A stretch of 60,632 bases of DNA from Candidatus Gastranaerophilales bacterium (GCA_944327225.1 CALVGZ010000012.1:1-60632), one strand, 5' to 3'; shown: positions 15,527-24,960, numbered from the stretch's first letter. The notes: generated from the letters alone by a model not told the origin. Program-made: numbers and translations.

Positions 15527-16663
15527 ATGCAAGATAAATTTTTTCCCGATATGGAAATAATTAAAAGCGATATCGAAGATAAAATCTTAAATATCACAAA
15601 TAATACTGATTTTAGCAAGTTTAAAGAGGATGATGTTATATACGCACTTAAAAAAGACACTTGCACAATTGATGATTTTTGTGCGTTAATTTCACCCGTT
15701 GCAAAAAAATTTATAGAACAAATTGCTGCAAAAGCAAAATCAGAAAGAGAAAGATATTTTGGAAAAAATGTCTATTTTTTTACTCCGCTATATATTTCAA
15801 ATTACTGTGAAAATCACTGTGTTTATTGCGGATTTAACTGCAAAAATGAAATTAAAAGAGCAAAACTAAATCTTAATGAAATTGAAAATGAATTAATTGC
15901 AATTAAAGAAACCGGACTTGAAGAAATACTTATTCTAACCGGTGAATCAAGAAAAATGTCGGATATAAATTATATAGCACAGGCAGTTAAACTTGCAAAA
16001 AAATATTTCAAAAATATCGGTCTTGAAATATACCCACTAAACACAAATGAATACAATTTATTACATAAAAACGGAGCGGATTATATAACGGTTTTTCAAG
16101 AAACCTACAACAAAGAAACATATAAAGCTAACCACTTAAAAGGACACAAGAGTATATACTCATACAGAATCAATGCTCAAGAAAGAGCCTTAAAAGGCAA
16201 TATGCGAGGAGTTGGCTTTGGTGCACTTTTAGGCTTAGGTGACTATATAAAAGATACTCTTGCAACAGGACTACATATATATTTTCTCCAAAAAAAATAT
16301 CCAAAAGGAGAGTTTGCAATTTCCGTTCCAAGATTAAGACCAACGGTTGTGAATTCAAATATCCACCCCATGGATGTCGGAGAATTGGAACTTTTGCAAA
16401 TAATGTGTGCTTATAGAATTTTTCTTCCATACATAAATATGACAATCTCAACAAGAGAAAGAGCGGAATTTAGAGACAATGCCGTAAAAATAGCCGCTAC
16501 AAAAATTTCTGCTGGAGTTTCAACAGGAATTGGTGAACACGCACATAAAAAAGAAGGTGACAATCAGTTTGAAATAGCCGATCCAAGAAGCGTTAAAGAA
16601 ATTTATACTGCATTAAAAAATATCGGCATGCAACCTGTAATGAATGAATATGTTTGGGTATAA
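15527..16663 (+). CDS. thiH: 2-iminoacetate synthase
   Basis: This 378-residue radical SAM enzyme carries C94-x3-C98-x2-C101 and matches ThiH along its length (YISNYCENHCVYCGF, ILTGESRKM, YPLNTNEYNLL, VFQETYN, SVPRLRP, STRERAEFRDN, SAGVSTGIGEH). It cleaves tyrosine to dehydroglycine for ThiG. This is the anaerobic alternative to ThiO, which fits a gut anaerobe. It begins 4 nt after the thiG stop with GAGG in the overlap. It is followed by a stem-loop cluster. Confidence 0.93.
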   Translation: MQDKFFPDMEIIKSDIEDKILNITNNTDFSKFKEDDVIYALKKDTCTIDDFCALISPVAKKFIEQIAAKAKSERERYFGKNVYFFTPLYISNYCENHCVYCGFNCKNEIKRAKLNLNEIENELIAIKETGLEEILILTGESRKMSDINYIAQAVKLAKKYFKNIGLEIYPLNTNEYNLLHKNGADYITVFQETYNKETYKANHLKGHKSIYSYRINAQERALKGNMRGVGFGALLGLGDYIKDTLATGLHIYFLQKKYPKGEFAISVPRLRPTVVNSNIHPMDVGELELLQIMCAYRIFLPYINMTISTRERAEFRDNAVKIAATKISAGVSTGIGEHAHKKEGDNQFEIADPRSVKEIYTALKNIGMQPVMNEYVWV

Positions 16664-16697
16664 ATATATAGCAAGATTGTCCACAAAAGGGAATCGA

Positions 16698-16817
16698 CTT
16701 TTAGCTATAGGCGAATTTATGAGCCTTACAGCTAAAAGATACCGTTTAATTTATCTATTTTAAATTAAACGGTAAACCGCAATTTCTTATGCAAGCTATA
16801 GCGAGCTTAGAAATGCG
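16698..16817. other. Three consecutive stem-loops between thiH and tRNA-Leu
   Basis: (1) 16698-16738: CTTTTAGCT/AGCTAAAAG enclosing AGGC/GCCT. (2) 16740-16774: a perfect 14-bp stem, TACCGTTTAATTTA with loop TCTATTT. (3) 16778-16817: CGCAATTTCT/AGAAATGCG with one bulge, enclosing AAGCT/AGCTT. None has a good T-run on the plus strand. They may end the thiH message or the minus-strand tRNA transcript, or form a structured RNA. Confidence 0.6.
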
Positions 16818-16845
16818 AGGGGTGGTGAATAATAAAAATTTAAAA

Positions 16846-16927
16846 TGTCGATGGGGGGAATCGAACCCCCAAGGATTTCTCCACATGAACCTGAATCATG
16901 CGTGTCTACCAGTTCCACCACATCGAC
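16846..16927 (-). tRNA. tRNA-Leu (anticodon CAG)
   Basis: On the minus strand, acceptor GTCGATG (16927-16921) pairs with CATCGAC (16853-16847), discriminator A, no encoded CCA. Anticodon stem CATGA/TCATG with loop TTCAGGT puts CAG at 16893-16891. It has a class II long variable arm and a GGTTCGATTCC T-arm. A TATAAT on the minus strand at 16949-16944 gives a plausible start 10 nt upstream. Confidence 0.95.
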
Positions 16928-16951
16928 AAAACTAACACAATTTATTATACA

Positions 16952-17848
16952 CTAAACACTATGAGGATGTGCAATATTATAAACATCCTTTAACCTTTGA
17001 ATAGAAACATGGGTATAAATTTGTGTATTTTTAATACTTGCATGTCCTAACAATTCTTGTACTATCCTTAAATCCGCACCATGTTCCAATAATTTTGTTG
17101 CAAAACTATGTCTAAAAATATGCGGAGTAACTTTTTTTGTAAATTGAACAGCTTGAACTGCTTGTTTTAAAGCTTTTCTGATACTTTGATTTTGCAATCT
17201 ATAACCGTTATAATTTATAAAAAGAGGACTTGAAGGAGTTTTTTTAGTTTTACATATTAAATCTGAAACATTTTCTATATAATTCATTAATCCTTCTTTA
17301 GTTTTGTCAGGAATTAGCACTATTCTTTCCTTTGAACCTTTACCAAAAACTCTTATTTCATTTTGTTCCAAATTTAAATTCTCGTAATTTAAGCTTGAAA
17401 GCTCGGATATTCTCATGCCAGAAACCCAAAGCAATTCAAGAATTATTCTGTTCCTGTATCCCGAAGGAGTATCAATCTTGATACTTCTTAAAATATTTTC
17501 AACCTCATCTTCATACAAAAAATCTGGCAAAGTTTTATTTTGTTTTGGAGCAGAAATATTGTCCGCAGGATTATATTCTATTATTTCTTCCTGATATAAA
17601 AATTTATAAAAAGCTTTAATTGAAGCAATTTTTCTAGCTATCGTCGTTTTGGTATAATTAATTTGCTGAATAAAGCACAAATATTCACTAAACTTTTTAG
17701 GTTCAATATCTTGTGGGTTATTGTCACCCAACCACAATAAAAAAGTATATACATCATTAAAATATGCACGAATTGTATGTGGCGAAAAATTCTTTTCACT
17801 CTTTAAATATATTTTAAAATCTTGTAAATATTCCTGCTTTAAACTCAT
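16952..17848 (-). CDS. XerC/XerD-type tyrosine recombinase
   Basis: 298 residues from ATG 17848 (MSLKQEYLQDF); earlier in-frame TTG and ATG codons are possible, and none has a good ribosome site. The N-terminal SAM-like core-binding domain spans about 1-95. The catalytic set is complete: R146 (GMRISEL), K170, H243, R246, H269 and Y278. Size and lack of phage neighbours fit the chromosomal dimer resolvase XerC or XerD rather than a phage integrase; which one cannot be told. It ends 25 bp upstream of tRNA-Leu. Confidence 0.88.
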   Translation of the reverse strand: MSLKQEYLQDFKIYLKSEKNFSPHTIRAYFNDVYTFLLWLGDNNPQDIEPKKFSEYLCFIQQINYTKTTIARKIASIKAFYKFLYQEEIIEYNPADNISAPKQNKTLPDFLYEDEVENILRSIKIDTPSGYRNRIILELLWVSGMRISELSSLNYENLNLEQNEIRVFGKGSKERIVLIPDKTKEGLMNYIENVSDLICKTKKTPSSPLFINYNGYRLQNQSIRKALKQAVQAVQFTKKVTPHIFRHSFATKLLEHGADLRIVQELLGHASIKNTQIYTHVSIQRLKDVYNIAHPHSV

Positions 17849-17908
17849 GATTACAATAATTATACACATTTTATCCAAAAAAATTAAACATTTTTTTGTA
17901 TGTAAAAA

Positions 17909-17937
17909 TGTAAAGAAAAATTATATTATTGTATAAA
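17909..17937 (+). promoter_or_regulatory. Possible promoter of the 17998 gene
   Basis: TGTAAA (17909-17914), 17-nt spacer, TATAAA (17932-17937), in the divergent region opposite the recombinase gene. Confidence 0.4.
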
Positions 17938-17997
17938 ATATTTCCCCTTTGTTATATTATCGTTTTAGGATATCCCCAAATAAGGAATTAGTTTAAA

Positions 17998-18645
17998 TTG
18001 CAAAACAATTTCGATAGTCTTGATAATTTAGAATTAGGTGTACAAAAATCTTCGGTTGTACAAGAGAGAGCAGGACTTGTTGCCGTATATATGTACAAAC
18101 AATTCATGGAATTTCATCAAGCAACAGTAAATACTAACGACATGTTTTCTAAAATGCTTGACAATTTAATTACCGTTTTAGAATATCTGAAACAATCACT
18201 TAACATTAGAAATGTACCGACACAAAACGTAACTTGTACGGTAGATTCCACAAAAACTCTGGCAATCGTAAATGTATTATGGCACAAAATTAGTTTTACA
18301 TGCCGATTTAACATAACTCCAAAAGCACTTCCCAGAAAAAACGGCTCACCTATGTTTTGCGGAAGAATATTTGCAATTAACGGAAACTTTACAGAATTAA
18401 TAGATGAAAAAGATGACTATGAAAAACAAATGGATATCCTGCTTGCAAACGAAATAGCATCTTTATATATACCGGCCGAAAAAAACCAGGGAACAGTCAT
18501 GACAATAAGACATAAAGACAATCAGGAGCTATATATAAGTCAACTTGACGCACCAAGAGAATTTTTATTAAAAGTAATTGAAATAGTTTGTGCCGGTGGA
18601 GAATTTCACAAACAAAATGCCAAAAAAACAGGTTTCATATTTTAA
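17998..18645 (+). CDS. Orphan cytosolic protein, TTG start
   Basis: This 215-residue protein is not recognised. It has no signal peptide or membrane segment. The N-terminal half is helical (ERAGLVAVYMYKQFMEFHQ, then NDMFSKMLDNLITVLEYLKQSL), followed by a beta-rich part with three Cys (VTCTVD, SFTCRF, MFCGRI). The start is TTG 17998 with AAGGA 12 nt upstream. The next Met (residue 32) would cut the first helix. It ends at a strong terminator and appears monocistronic. Confidence 0.6.
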   Translation: MQNNFDSLDNLELGVQKSSVVQERAGLVAVYMYKQFMEFHQATVNTNDMFSKMLDNLITVLEYLKQSLNIRNVPTQNVTCTVDSTKTLAIVNVLWHKISFTCRFNITPKALPRKNGSPMFCGRIFAINGNFTELIDEKDDYEKQMDILLANEIASLYIPAEKNQGTVMTIRHKDNQELYISQLDAPREFLLKVIEIVCAGGEFHKQNAKKTGFIF

Positions 18646-18668
18646 ACAACAAAATCATATAAACAACA

Positions 18669-18697
18669 AGGCCGGAAATCATCCGGCCTGTATATTT
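18669..18697 (+). terminator. Bidirectional intrinsic terminator
   Basis: AGGCCGG/CCGGCCT with loop AAATCAT, followed by GTATATTTT. It separates the convergent 17998 gene and the small minus-strand gene ending at 18700. Confidence 0.75.
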
Positions 18698-18699
18698 TG

Positions 18700-18861
18700 T
18701 TACGCTTCGACTACTTTAGTACATACTATTCTTTTCATCAATTTTTGGAAAAAACTCATTGCGGGGGGTTCAACAATCTTTGCAAGCATTCTGAGTTCTC
18801 TTTCATACTCAACACTTACCGGGTTGTATTCGCAAAATTCTAAGTCTTTTTCGTAATCCAT
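18700..18861 (-). CDS. Small 53-residue protein, unknown
   Basis: The peptide runs from MDYEKDLEFCEYNP through an acidic helix (YERELRMLAKIVEPP) to a basic end (FFQKLMKRIVCTKVVEA). AAGGATG lies 7 nt before the ATG. The opposite frame also reads open, but only this strand has a ribosome site and a terminator beyond the stop. No membrane segment is clear. It could be a small regulator or membrane-surface protein. Confidence 0.6.
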   Translation of the reverse strand: MDYEKDLEFCEYNPVSVEYERELRMLAKIVEPPAMSFFQKLMKRIVCTKVVEA

Positions 18862-18978
18862 TGTGTCATCCTTGTTTGAACTAACCTCACAATATATAAC
18901 GACATCAAAAGTCCAAATCTTTAAAATTTTTTTTAATTGTTTACAATTATTAATATTTTTTTAATGTAAAATTTCTGT

Positions 18979-19458
18979 ATGAAAATTAAAGTAAAATCAT
19001 TAGAAGAAACAAAAAAACTGGCCTATGCCTTCAGCAAGGCACTTGATAAAAACGGACTTTTTGTTACTCTAACAGGAGATATCGGTGCAGGCAAGACCCA
19101 ATTTGTAAGATATATCTTAGAAAATCTCAACGTAAAAGAAAAAATAACAAGCCCAAGTTTTGTAATTTTAAACGAATATAAATCGCCGTTTTTCCCCATA
19201 TATCATTTTGACTTATACCGTTTAGAAGAAAAAGGGTTAAAATCAATAATATCTGAATTAAGGGAATATTCTAAAAACGGAATGCTAACTTTCATTGAAT
19301 GGGCAGAATTTGCACAAAACGAAATACCACCCGATTCCCTAAAAATAAATATAAAATATGATGATAAAAATGTAGACATCAGAATATTTGACTTTAAGGC
19401 AACAAATACGGAAACAAAAACCTTTATGGAAAATTTTAAAAAAGAGGTCATAAAATGA
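18979..19458 (+). CDS. tsaE: tRNA t6A threonylcarbamoyl transfer ATPase subunit
   Basis: This 159-residue protein carries Walker A GDIGAGKT at 33-40, then ITSPSFVILNEY, HFDLYRLEE and FIEWAE, the TsaE hallmarks. It is the ATPase that cycles the TsaBD complex in t6A modification of ANN-reading tRNAs. It overlaps tsaB by 4 nt (ATGA), so the two are co-made. Confidence 0.93.
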   Translation: MKIKVKSLEETKKLAYAFSKALDKNGLFVTLTGDIGAGKTQFVRYILENLNVKEKITSPSFVILNEYKSPFFPIYHFDLYRLEEKGLKSIISELREYSKNGMLTFIEWAEFAQNEIPPDSLKINIKYDDKNVDIRIFDFKATNTETKTFMENFKKEVIK

Positions 19459-20072
19459 ATATTCTTGCAATATGCTCAGCTCTGAATAATTCATACGTCG
19501 CAATAAAATACAATAATGAGCTTTTTTCAAAAATAATAAAAAGTGATGAAAATTATCACAGTCTGTATATAATTTCAGAAATTAAAAAACTGACACAAAA
19601 CAACTCAATTGAATTATCAAAACTTAATGTTATTACAGTAAATTGCGGGCCTGGAAGCTTTACCGGAATAAGAGTTGCTTTAAGTATCGCAAAAATTATA
19701 GCCGGAGAATTAGACAGACCGCTTATTGGACTAAATAGTGCAGAAATTCTACTGAATGCTCATAATGCCGATATATTAATAATGGATGCAAGAAGAGACA
19801 TGTATTATTTAGGAAATAAAAACGAAATTAAATTAATATACAAAAATCAACTCACAGACGAACTTGAAAAAATAAAAAATAAAAAAATCTTGATTGATAA
19901 AAACAGCTTGAAATATTGCCCAAACGGGATATTATACGAAGAAATCGAATGCAATTTAGCAGAAACCATGATTAAAATTGCAGAAGAAAAATATAATAAA
20001 ACAGAAAATAAAAAAGAATTTGATTGCCTTAATATACAAGCAAACTACATACAAACACCGCCAATATTTTAA
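19455..20072 (+). CDS. tsaB: tRNA t6A modification protein TsaB
   Basis: 205 residues of the ASKHA fold. VNCGPGSFTGIRVALSIAKIIAGEL at about 62-86 is the TsaB signature, and the N-terminus MNILAICSALNNSYVAI is typical. The C-terminal region is short and diverged, ending YIQTPPIF. It serves as scaffold for TsaD (not in the window). It lies 145 bp ahead of rpsJ, from which it is separated by a promoter. Confidence 0.9.
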   Translation: MNILAICSALNNSYVAIKYNNELFSKIIKSDENYHSLYIISEIKKLTQNNSIELSKLNVITVNCGPGSFTGIRVALSIAKIIAGELDRPLIGLNSAEILLNAHNADILIMDARRDMYYLGNKNEIKLIYKNQLTDELEKIKNKKILIDKNSLKYCPNGILYEEIECNLAETMIKIAEEKYNKTENKKEFDCLNIQANYIQTPPIF

Positions 20073-20141
20073 ATACGCAAATTTTTATATTTACATATTT
20101 TAAAGATATGTAAACAAGAAAAAAATTTTTTAAAAAACTTG

Positions 20142-20170
20142 TTGACGACTAATTTTGTTTATTATACGCT
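20142..20170 (+). promoter_or_regulatory. Probable promoter of the S10 ribosomal protein operon
   Basis: TTGACG (20142-20147), then TACGCT at 17 nt or TATACG at 15 nt, 48-55 nt before the rpsJ start. Confidence 0.5.
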
Positions 20171-20217
20171 AAAATATGCTAAATATTAGTATATAAAGAA
20201 AAGGTAATAAAAGTAAA

Positions 20218-20535
20218 ATGAGCACAGCAAAAAGACAAAGAATCAGGGTATGTTTAAAAGCATACGATCATCAATTGATTGATAGTTCTGCTCAAAAAAT
20301 TGTAGAAACAGGAAAAAGAACCGGTGCATCGGTTGCAGGTCCTATTCCTATGCCTACAAAACGTAGAGTATATTGTGTTCTTCGTTCACCTCACGTTGAT
20401 AAAAAATCTCGTGAACATTTTGAAATGAGAACTCATAAAAGAATTATCGACATTTATGAACCAACTCAACAAACAACTGAAGAATTATCAAGAATGGATC
20501 TTCCTTCAGGAGTTGATATCGAAGTAAAATTATAA
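20218..20535 (+). CDS. rpsJ: Ribosomal protein S10 (uS10)
   Basis: 105 residues, full length. [30 protein letters not shown] and [25 protein letters not shown] are the uS10 core. First gene of the S10-spc cluster. It has a weak AAAGG site 11-12 nt before the ATG. An unusually long 132-bp gap separates it from rplC. Confidence 0.97.
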   Translation: MSTAKRQRIRVCLKAYDHQLIDSSAQKIVETGKRTGASVAGPIPMPTKRRVYCVLRSPHVDKKSREHFEMRTHKRIIDIYEPTQQTTEELSRMDLPSGVDIEVKL

Positions 20536-20667
20536 TTACTTCAAAGACACATGACAATTTAATATTAATGTGATCTATTAAAAGACAGAGTTTCAACAAG
20601 AAACAAAGTCAGTAAGTACAACAAGAGAAAACTATTAAAAGTAGCTCTCACAACAGAAAGGTTTAAC
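20536..20667 (+). other. rpsJ-rplC leader region
   Basis: This 132-bp gap inside the operon has no ORF. It contains a short GTTTC/GAAAC hairpin and two copies of CTATTAAAAG. In other bacteria L4 controls this operon through leader RNA; no known L4 leader fold is recognised here. Confidence 0.35.
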
Positions 20668-21303
20668 ATGACATTAGGTGTTATCGGAAAAAAACTTGGA
20701 ATGACACAAATATACGACGAAGCAGGATTATGTATTCCTGTTACTGTTGTTGCGGTTGAAGAAGCTGTTGTAACTCAGATAAAAACAACTGAAACAGATG
20801 GTTATAATGCCATACAAGTCGGTGTTATAGCTGCAAAAGAAAAACATTTAACAAAAGCACAAATCGGTCATTTCAAAAAAAATAATCTTGAAAACTTTAG
20901 ACACTTACAAGAATTCAGAGTTGAAGACCCAGCAAAATTCACAGTAGGACAGAAAATTTCATTGGAAGTTTTAGATAACGTACAAAAAGTAGATGTAACC
21001 GGTCGCTCAATCGGTAAAGGTTTTCAAGGTACGGTTAAAAGACATAACTTTTCAAGAGGTCCAATGGGACACGGTTCTAAAAACCACAGAGCTCCGGGTT
21101 CAATCGGTGCAGGTACAACCCCAAGTCGCGTTGTAAAAGGCAAAAGAATGGCAGGAAATATGGGCAATGAAAAAGTTACCATAACAAAACTAACTCTTGC
21201 AAAAGTGATAGCTGACAAAAACTTATTACTAATCAAGGGTGCCATCCCTGGTCCCGAAGGCAGATTAGTTACTATAAAACCTACCAGGACTAAATGGAAC
21301 TAG
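20668..21303 (+). CDS. rplC: Ribosomal protein L3 (uL3)
   Basis: 211 residues. MTLGVIGKKLGMTQIYDE opens the protein. The central loop RGPMGHGSKNHRAPGSIGAG and PSRVVKGKRMAGNMG is the part that reaches the peptidyl transferase centre. GAAAGG lies 6 nt before the ATG. It is 9 nt from rplD. Confidence 0.97.
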   Translation: MTLGVIGKKLGMTQIYDEAGLCIPVTVVAVEEAVVTQIKTTETDGYNAIQVGVIAAKEKHLTKAQIGHFKKNNLENFRHLQEFRVEDPAKFTVGQKISLEVLDNVQKVDVTGRSIGKGFQGTVKRHNFSRGPMGHGSKNHRAPGSIGAGTTPSRVVKGKRMAGNMGNEKVTITKLTLAKVIADKNLLLIKGAIPGPEGRLVTIKPTRTKWN

Positions 21304-21312
21304 AGGTGCATC

Positions 21313-21969
21313 ATGACAAAGAAAACAAATACAGAAAACAAAACAGTTAAAATATTATCAACACAAGGCTCGGAACTCGGACAGATGAACCTTGAAAGTT
21401 CGGTGTTTGGTGTAGAACCAAATATGCATGTTATGTATCTTGCTCTTAAAAGACAATTAAACAACGGTAGAGCAGGTACAGCCTGTGCCAAAACAAGAGC
21501 TGAAGTCTCAGGTGGCGGAAAAAAACCTTGGAAACAAAAAGGAACAGGCAGAGCTCGTGCAGGTTCTTTAAGAAGTCCATTATTTAGAGGCGGTGGAGTT
21601 ATTTTTGGACCCAAACCAAGAAGCTTCGAAACAAACCTACCTCAAAAAGCCAGAAAGTTAGCTTTAAAATCTGCTTTAAGTGCAAAGCTTGATATTATTA
21701 CTATAGTTAAGGATTTTTCGGAAATTTCGGAATCTAAAACAAAAGCTATGGTGAAAATTCTAAAAGATTTAAACGCAAAAGGAAAAGTTCTTATTATTGC
21801 AGACTTAACAGCTGAAGAAAATAAAAATCTTGTATTATCTGCAAGAAATATTCCAAGCGTTAAATTGTTACTACCTACAAACTTAAATGTTAAAGATTTG
21901 GTTGAGGCGGATACAATTATTGCAACAGAAGCAGCAATCAATTCTATCACTGAAAGGTTGGCAAAATAA
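21313..21969 (+). CDS. rplD: Ribosomal protein L4 (uL4)
   Basis: 218 residues. The exit-tunnel loop GGKKPWKQKGTGRARAGSLRSP and RGGGVIFGPKPRSF is intact. The N-terminus has a ~15-residue Lys/Thr-rich extension before VKILSTQGSE. GAGGTG precedes the ATG. The stop overlaps the rplW start by 1 nt. Confidence 0.97.
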   Translation: MTKKTNTENKTVKILSTQGSELGQMNLESSVFGVEPNMHVMYLALKRQLNNGRAGTACAKTRAEVSGGGKKPWKQKGTGRARAGSLRSPLFRGGGVIFGPKPRSFETNLPQKARKLALKSALSAKLDIITIVKDFSEISESKTKAMVKILKDLNAKGKVLIIADLTAEENKNLVLSARNIPSVKLLLPTNLNVKDLVEADTIIATEAAINSITERLAK

Positions 21970-22277
21970 TGACAAACACCAATACCAACAAAGAAAAATT
22001 ATATGATGTTATTAAAAAGCCTATCATAACCGAAAAATCAATGATGGCAACGGCTAATAATACATATACATTTGAAGTTAAAAAAGATGCTTCAAAAGTG
22101 GAAATTGCACAAGCTGTTGAGCTTGCATATCCAAACCGCAAAGTTAAGAAAGTTAGAACGGTTTATATGCCTTCTCATCAAAAAAGAATGGGCATGAAAT
22201 TTGGCAGAACTCAAAACGGAAAGAAAGCTATTGTTACAATAGTTGGCGATCCTATTGAAGAATTGACAGGAGTATAA
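21969..22277 (+). CDS. rplW: Ribosomal protein L23 (uL23)
   Basis: 102 residues. [31 protein letters not shown] and [17 protein letters not shown] match uL23, the docking site for trigger factor and SRP at the tunnel exit. Start overlaps the rplD stop (TAATG), showing tight coupling. Confidence 0.95.
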   Translation: MTNTNTNKEKLYDVIKKPIITEKSMMATANNTYTFEVKKDASKVEIAQAVELAYPNRKVKKVRTVYMPSHQKRMGMKFGRTQNGKKAIVTIVGDPIEELTGV

Positions 22278-22281
22278 GATT

Positions 22282-23109
22282 ATGGCAACAAGAAAAATTA
22301 ATCCTACATCACCTGGTCAAAGAGGTATGACAAGACCTGATTATTCTGAAATTACAACTTCTACTCCTGAAAAGTCATTAGTTAAATCCTTAACTAAAAC
22401 AGGCGGAAGAAATAATACCGGAAGAATAACCACAAGACATATAGGTGGAGGTCATAAAAGAGCTTACCGTGTAGTCGACTTTAAAAGAGACAAAATCGGA
22501 ATTGAAGGCACTGTTATGACGATTGAATATGATCCTAACAGAAATGTCAGAATTTGTCTTGTTAACTATGTTGACGGTGAAAAAAGATACATTTTATGTC
22601 CGGAAGGCTTAAATGTAGGTGATAAAATCACATCAGGCCCCGAAGCTGAAATAAAAACAGGAAACGCACTTCCGCTAGATGCTATCCCTCTTGGTGCATT
22701 AGTTCATAATATTGAACTAAGACCAGGTAGAGGCGGAAAAATGGCAAGGAGTGCAGGAAACTCAGCACAGGTAATGGCTAAAGAAGGTAACTATGTTACT
22801 GTAAAACTTCCATCTTCAGAAATGAGAATGGTAAGAAAAGATTGTTACGCAACAATCGGGGTTTTAGGTAACTCAGAATATAAAAATCTATCAACAGGAA
22901 AAGCCGGACGCACACGTTACTTAGGAATCAAACCGACGGTACGCGGTGTCACAATGAACCCTGTCGATCACCCACACGGTGGTGGAGAAGGTAAAACAGG
23001 CCCAGGCGGCAATCCAAAAACTCCTTGGGGCAAACCAGCTCTTGGTTACAAAACTCGTAACAAGAAAAAGGCTTCAAGCAAGTTGATAGTAAGAAGAAGA
23101 AAAAAATAA
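22282..23109 (+). CDS. rplB: Ribosomal protein L2 (uL2)
   Basis: 275 residues, full length. [20 protein letters not shown] and [16 protein letters not shown]-type sequence (here [20 protein letters not shown]) carry the conserved histidine region near the peptidyl transferase centre. It ends in a basic KLIVRRRKK tail. Starts 4 nt after rplW. Confidence 0.97.
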   Translation: MATRKINPTSPGQRGMTRPDYSEITTSTPEKSLVKSLTKTGGRNNTGRITTRHIGGGHKRAYRVVDFKRDKIGIEGTVMTIEYDPNRNVRICLVNYVDGEKRYILCPEGLNVGDKITSGPEAEIKTGNALPLDAIPLGALVHNIELRPGRGGKMARSAGNSAQVMAKEGNYVTVKLPSSEMRMVRKDCYATIGVLGNSEYKNLSTGKAGRTRYLGIKPTVRGVTMNPVDHPHGGGEGKTGPGGNPKTPWGKPALGYKTRNKKKASSKLIVRRRKK

Positions 23110-23126
23110 AAGGAGAACATAAATAG

Positions 23127-23405
23127 ATGGCTCGTTCATTAAAAAAAGGTCCATACATTCACGAATCTTTAGCAAAAAAGATTTCAGCAATGAATGAAAA
23201 AAACGAAAAAAAAGTTATAAAAACTTGGTCGAGAGCTTCTATGATTGTGCCTGACATGCTAGGTCACACAATTGCAGTTCACAATGGAAGAAATCACGTT
23301 CCCGTATATATTACGGAACAAATGGTCGGACACAAACTTGGTGAATTTGCACTAACAAGAACTTACAGAGGTCATGCCGCTGATAAGACAGCTAAGAAGA
23401 AATAA
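23127..23405 (+). CDS. rpsS: Ribosomal protein S19 (uS19)
   Basis: 92 residues. [46 protein letters not shown] and [16 protein letters not shown] are all present. AAGGAG is 11 nt upstream of the ATG, somewhat far. Confidence 0.97.
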   Translation: MARSLKKGPYIHESLAKKISAMNEKNEKKVIKTWSRASMIVPDMLGHTIAVHNGRNHVPVYITEQMVGHKLGEFALTRTYRGHAADKTAKKK

Positions 23406-23421
23406 CTAAGGAAATAGAAAA

Positions 23422-23757
23422 ATGCAAGAAGCTATATCAAAACAAACAGATATTAAAATGACGGTTAGAAAAATCCGCAGAGTGATTAACCTAATACGTG
23501 GCAAAAAAGCAGTTGAAGCTCAAAGAATGCTTAAATTTATGCCATACTTTGCAGCTCGAATAGTCGAAAAAAACTTAAACGCTGCTATTGCTAACGCATC
23601 AGAAAAATTCGGTGCAACAGCAGATGTACTTAAAATTTCTGAAATATATGCTGATGAGGCAGCAACTTACAGAAGAGTAAGACCGAGAGCTCAAGGCAGA
23701 ATGTATAAAAGATTAAAAAGAACATCTCATTTAACAGTGAAAGTAGCAAAGGACTAG
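23422..23757 (+). CDS. rplV: Ribosomal protein L22 (uL22)
   Basis: 111 residues. VRKIRRVINLIRGKKAVEAQRML and the tunnel hairpin end RRVRPRAQGRMYKRLKRTSHLTV identify uL22. AAGGA lies upstream. Its stop codon lies within the ribosome site region of rpsC (TAGGAG). Confidence 0.96.
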   Translation: MQEAISKQTDIKMTVRKIRRVINLIRGKKAVEAQRMLKFMPYFAARIVEKNLNAAIANASEKFGATADVLKISEIYADEAATYRRVRPRAQGRMYKRLKRTSHLTVKVAKD

Positions 23758-23766
23758 GAGAAAAAC

Positions 23767-24519
23767 ATGGGACAAAAAACACATCCAACCGGATTTAGAG
23801 TAGGCATAATTGAACCATGGGTTTCAACATGGTTTGCAAAAAAAGGTCAATATGCACAAAATATTGCACAAGATGCAGTTATAAGAAAATTTATCAAAAA
23901 GAAATTATACACTGCAGGTGTTTCAAGAATAAATATTGCAAGAAAAGCAAATAACGTAAATGTCACTGTTGTAACGGCAAAACCCGGTATTGTAGTTGGT
24001 AGAGGCGGACAAGGAATTGACGACCTGCGTAATGCCGTACAAAAATTAATTAAAAACAACACAGTTACAATTGATGTTGTAGAAGTTGCAAGAATAGATG
24101 TTGATGCACAATTAGTAGCCGAAAACATTGCACTTCAACTTGAAAAACGTATAGCATTCAGACGTGCTATGAAACAAGCTATGCAAAGAACAATGCGTGC
24201 AGGTGTTCAAGGTATCAAAGTTATGGTATCCGGACGTTTGGGCGGAGCTGAAATAGCTCGTAGCGAATGGGCGAAAGAAGGAAGAATACCTCTTCAAACA
24301 TTAAGAGCAGATGTTCAGTATGGATTTGCAGAAGCAGATACGATAATGGGTAAAATCGGCGTTAAAGTTTGGGTATTCAAAGGCGATTTAATGCCCGGAG
24401 AAAAAGCCGATCAAAACATTAAAATCAAAAAACCTACCACAAAAGAAACAGGACGTTTTCAACGTCGTGCAAAACGTGGAGAACAACCACAAGATGCTCA
24501 AACAACTGAGCAAGCATAA
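23767..24519 (+). CDS. rpsC: Ribosomal protein S3 (uS3)
   Basis: 250 residues. It opens with [14 protein letters not shown]. The KH domain motif [14 protein letters not shown] and the C-terminal domain [32 protein letters not shown] are intact. The tail is extended by ~35 residues rich in Lys, Arg and Gln. AGGAG precedes the ATG. Confidence 0.97.
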   Translation: MGQKTHPTGFRVGIIEPWVSTWFAKKGQYAQNIAQDAVIRKFIKKKLYTAGVSRINIARKANNVNVTVVTAKPGIVVGRGGQGIDDLRNAVQKLIKNNTVTIDVVEVARIDVDAQLVAENIALQLEKRIAFRRAMKQAMQRTMRAGVQGIKVMVSGRLGGAEIARSEWAKEGRIPLQTLRADVQYGFAEADTIMGKIGVKVWVFKGDLMPGEKADQNIKIKKPTTKETGRFQRRAKRGEQPQDAQTTEQA

Positions 24520-24548
24520 CTTGAAAGAAAACTAGGAGAAATATAAAA

Positions 24549-24953
24549 ATGTTAATGCCTAAAAAAACAAAGTTTCGTAAAAAAATGAAAGGCAATATGA
24601 AAGGAACCGAAACAAGGGGATGTTCTCTTGAGTTCGGACAATTCGGGCTTCAAGCACTTGAACCTGCTTGGATTACTTCAAGACAAATAGAAGCTGCACG
24701 TCGTGTTATTACAAGAAAAATCAAACGTGGCGGTAATGTTTGGATTAAAATTTTCCCGGATAAACCTATTACTGCAAAACCTGCAGAAACTCGTATGGGT
24801 AAAGGTAAAGGTAATCCTGAATATTGGGTTGCAGTTGTTAAACCCGGAAGAATTTTATTTGAAGTAGCATTTGACGTTAAAGAAGATGCAATCGAAGCTC
24901 TTGATTTAGCTGCTCAAAAATTGCCTATCAAATTAAGAGTAGTAGAAAAGTAG
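24549..24953 (+). CDS. rplP: Ribosomal protein L16 (uL16)
   Basis: 134 residues from ATG 24549 (9 nt after AGGAG). A start two codons later (MPKKTKF) is the more usual N-terminus but is 15 nt from the site. It has the [25 protein letters not shown] core and the [16 protein letters not shown] loop. Confidence 0.96.
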   Translation: MLMPKKTKFRKKMKGNMKGTETRGCSLEFGQFGLQALEPAWITSRQIEAARRVITRKIKRGGNVWIKIFPDKPITAKPAETRMGKGKGNPEYWVAVVKPGRILFEVAFDVKEDAIEALDLAAQKLPIKLRVVEK

Positions 24954-24960
24954 GTGCCAA

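Noticed and set aside
16952-17848. Phage integrase at a tRNA gene
   Set aside because: The recombinase lies next to tRNA-Leu, but it has XerC/D length and layout, there are no phage genes, and no duplicated tRNA end flanks it.
18590-18856. 88-residue plus-strand frame
   Set aside because: It overlaps the end of the 17998 gene out of frame, crosses the terminator, and is antisense to the better supported 53-residue gene.
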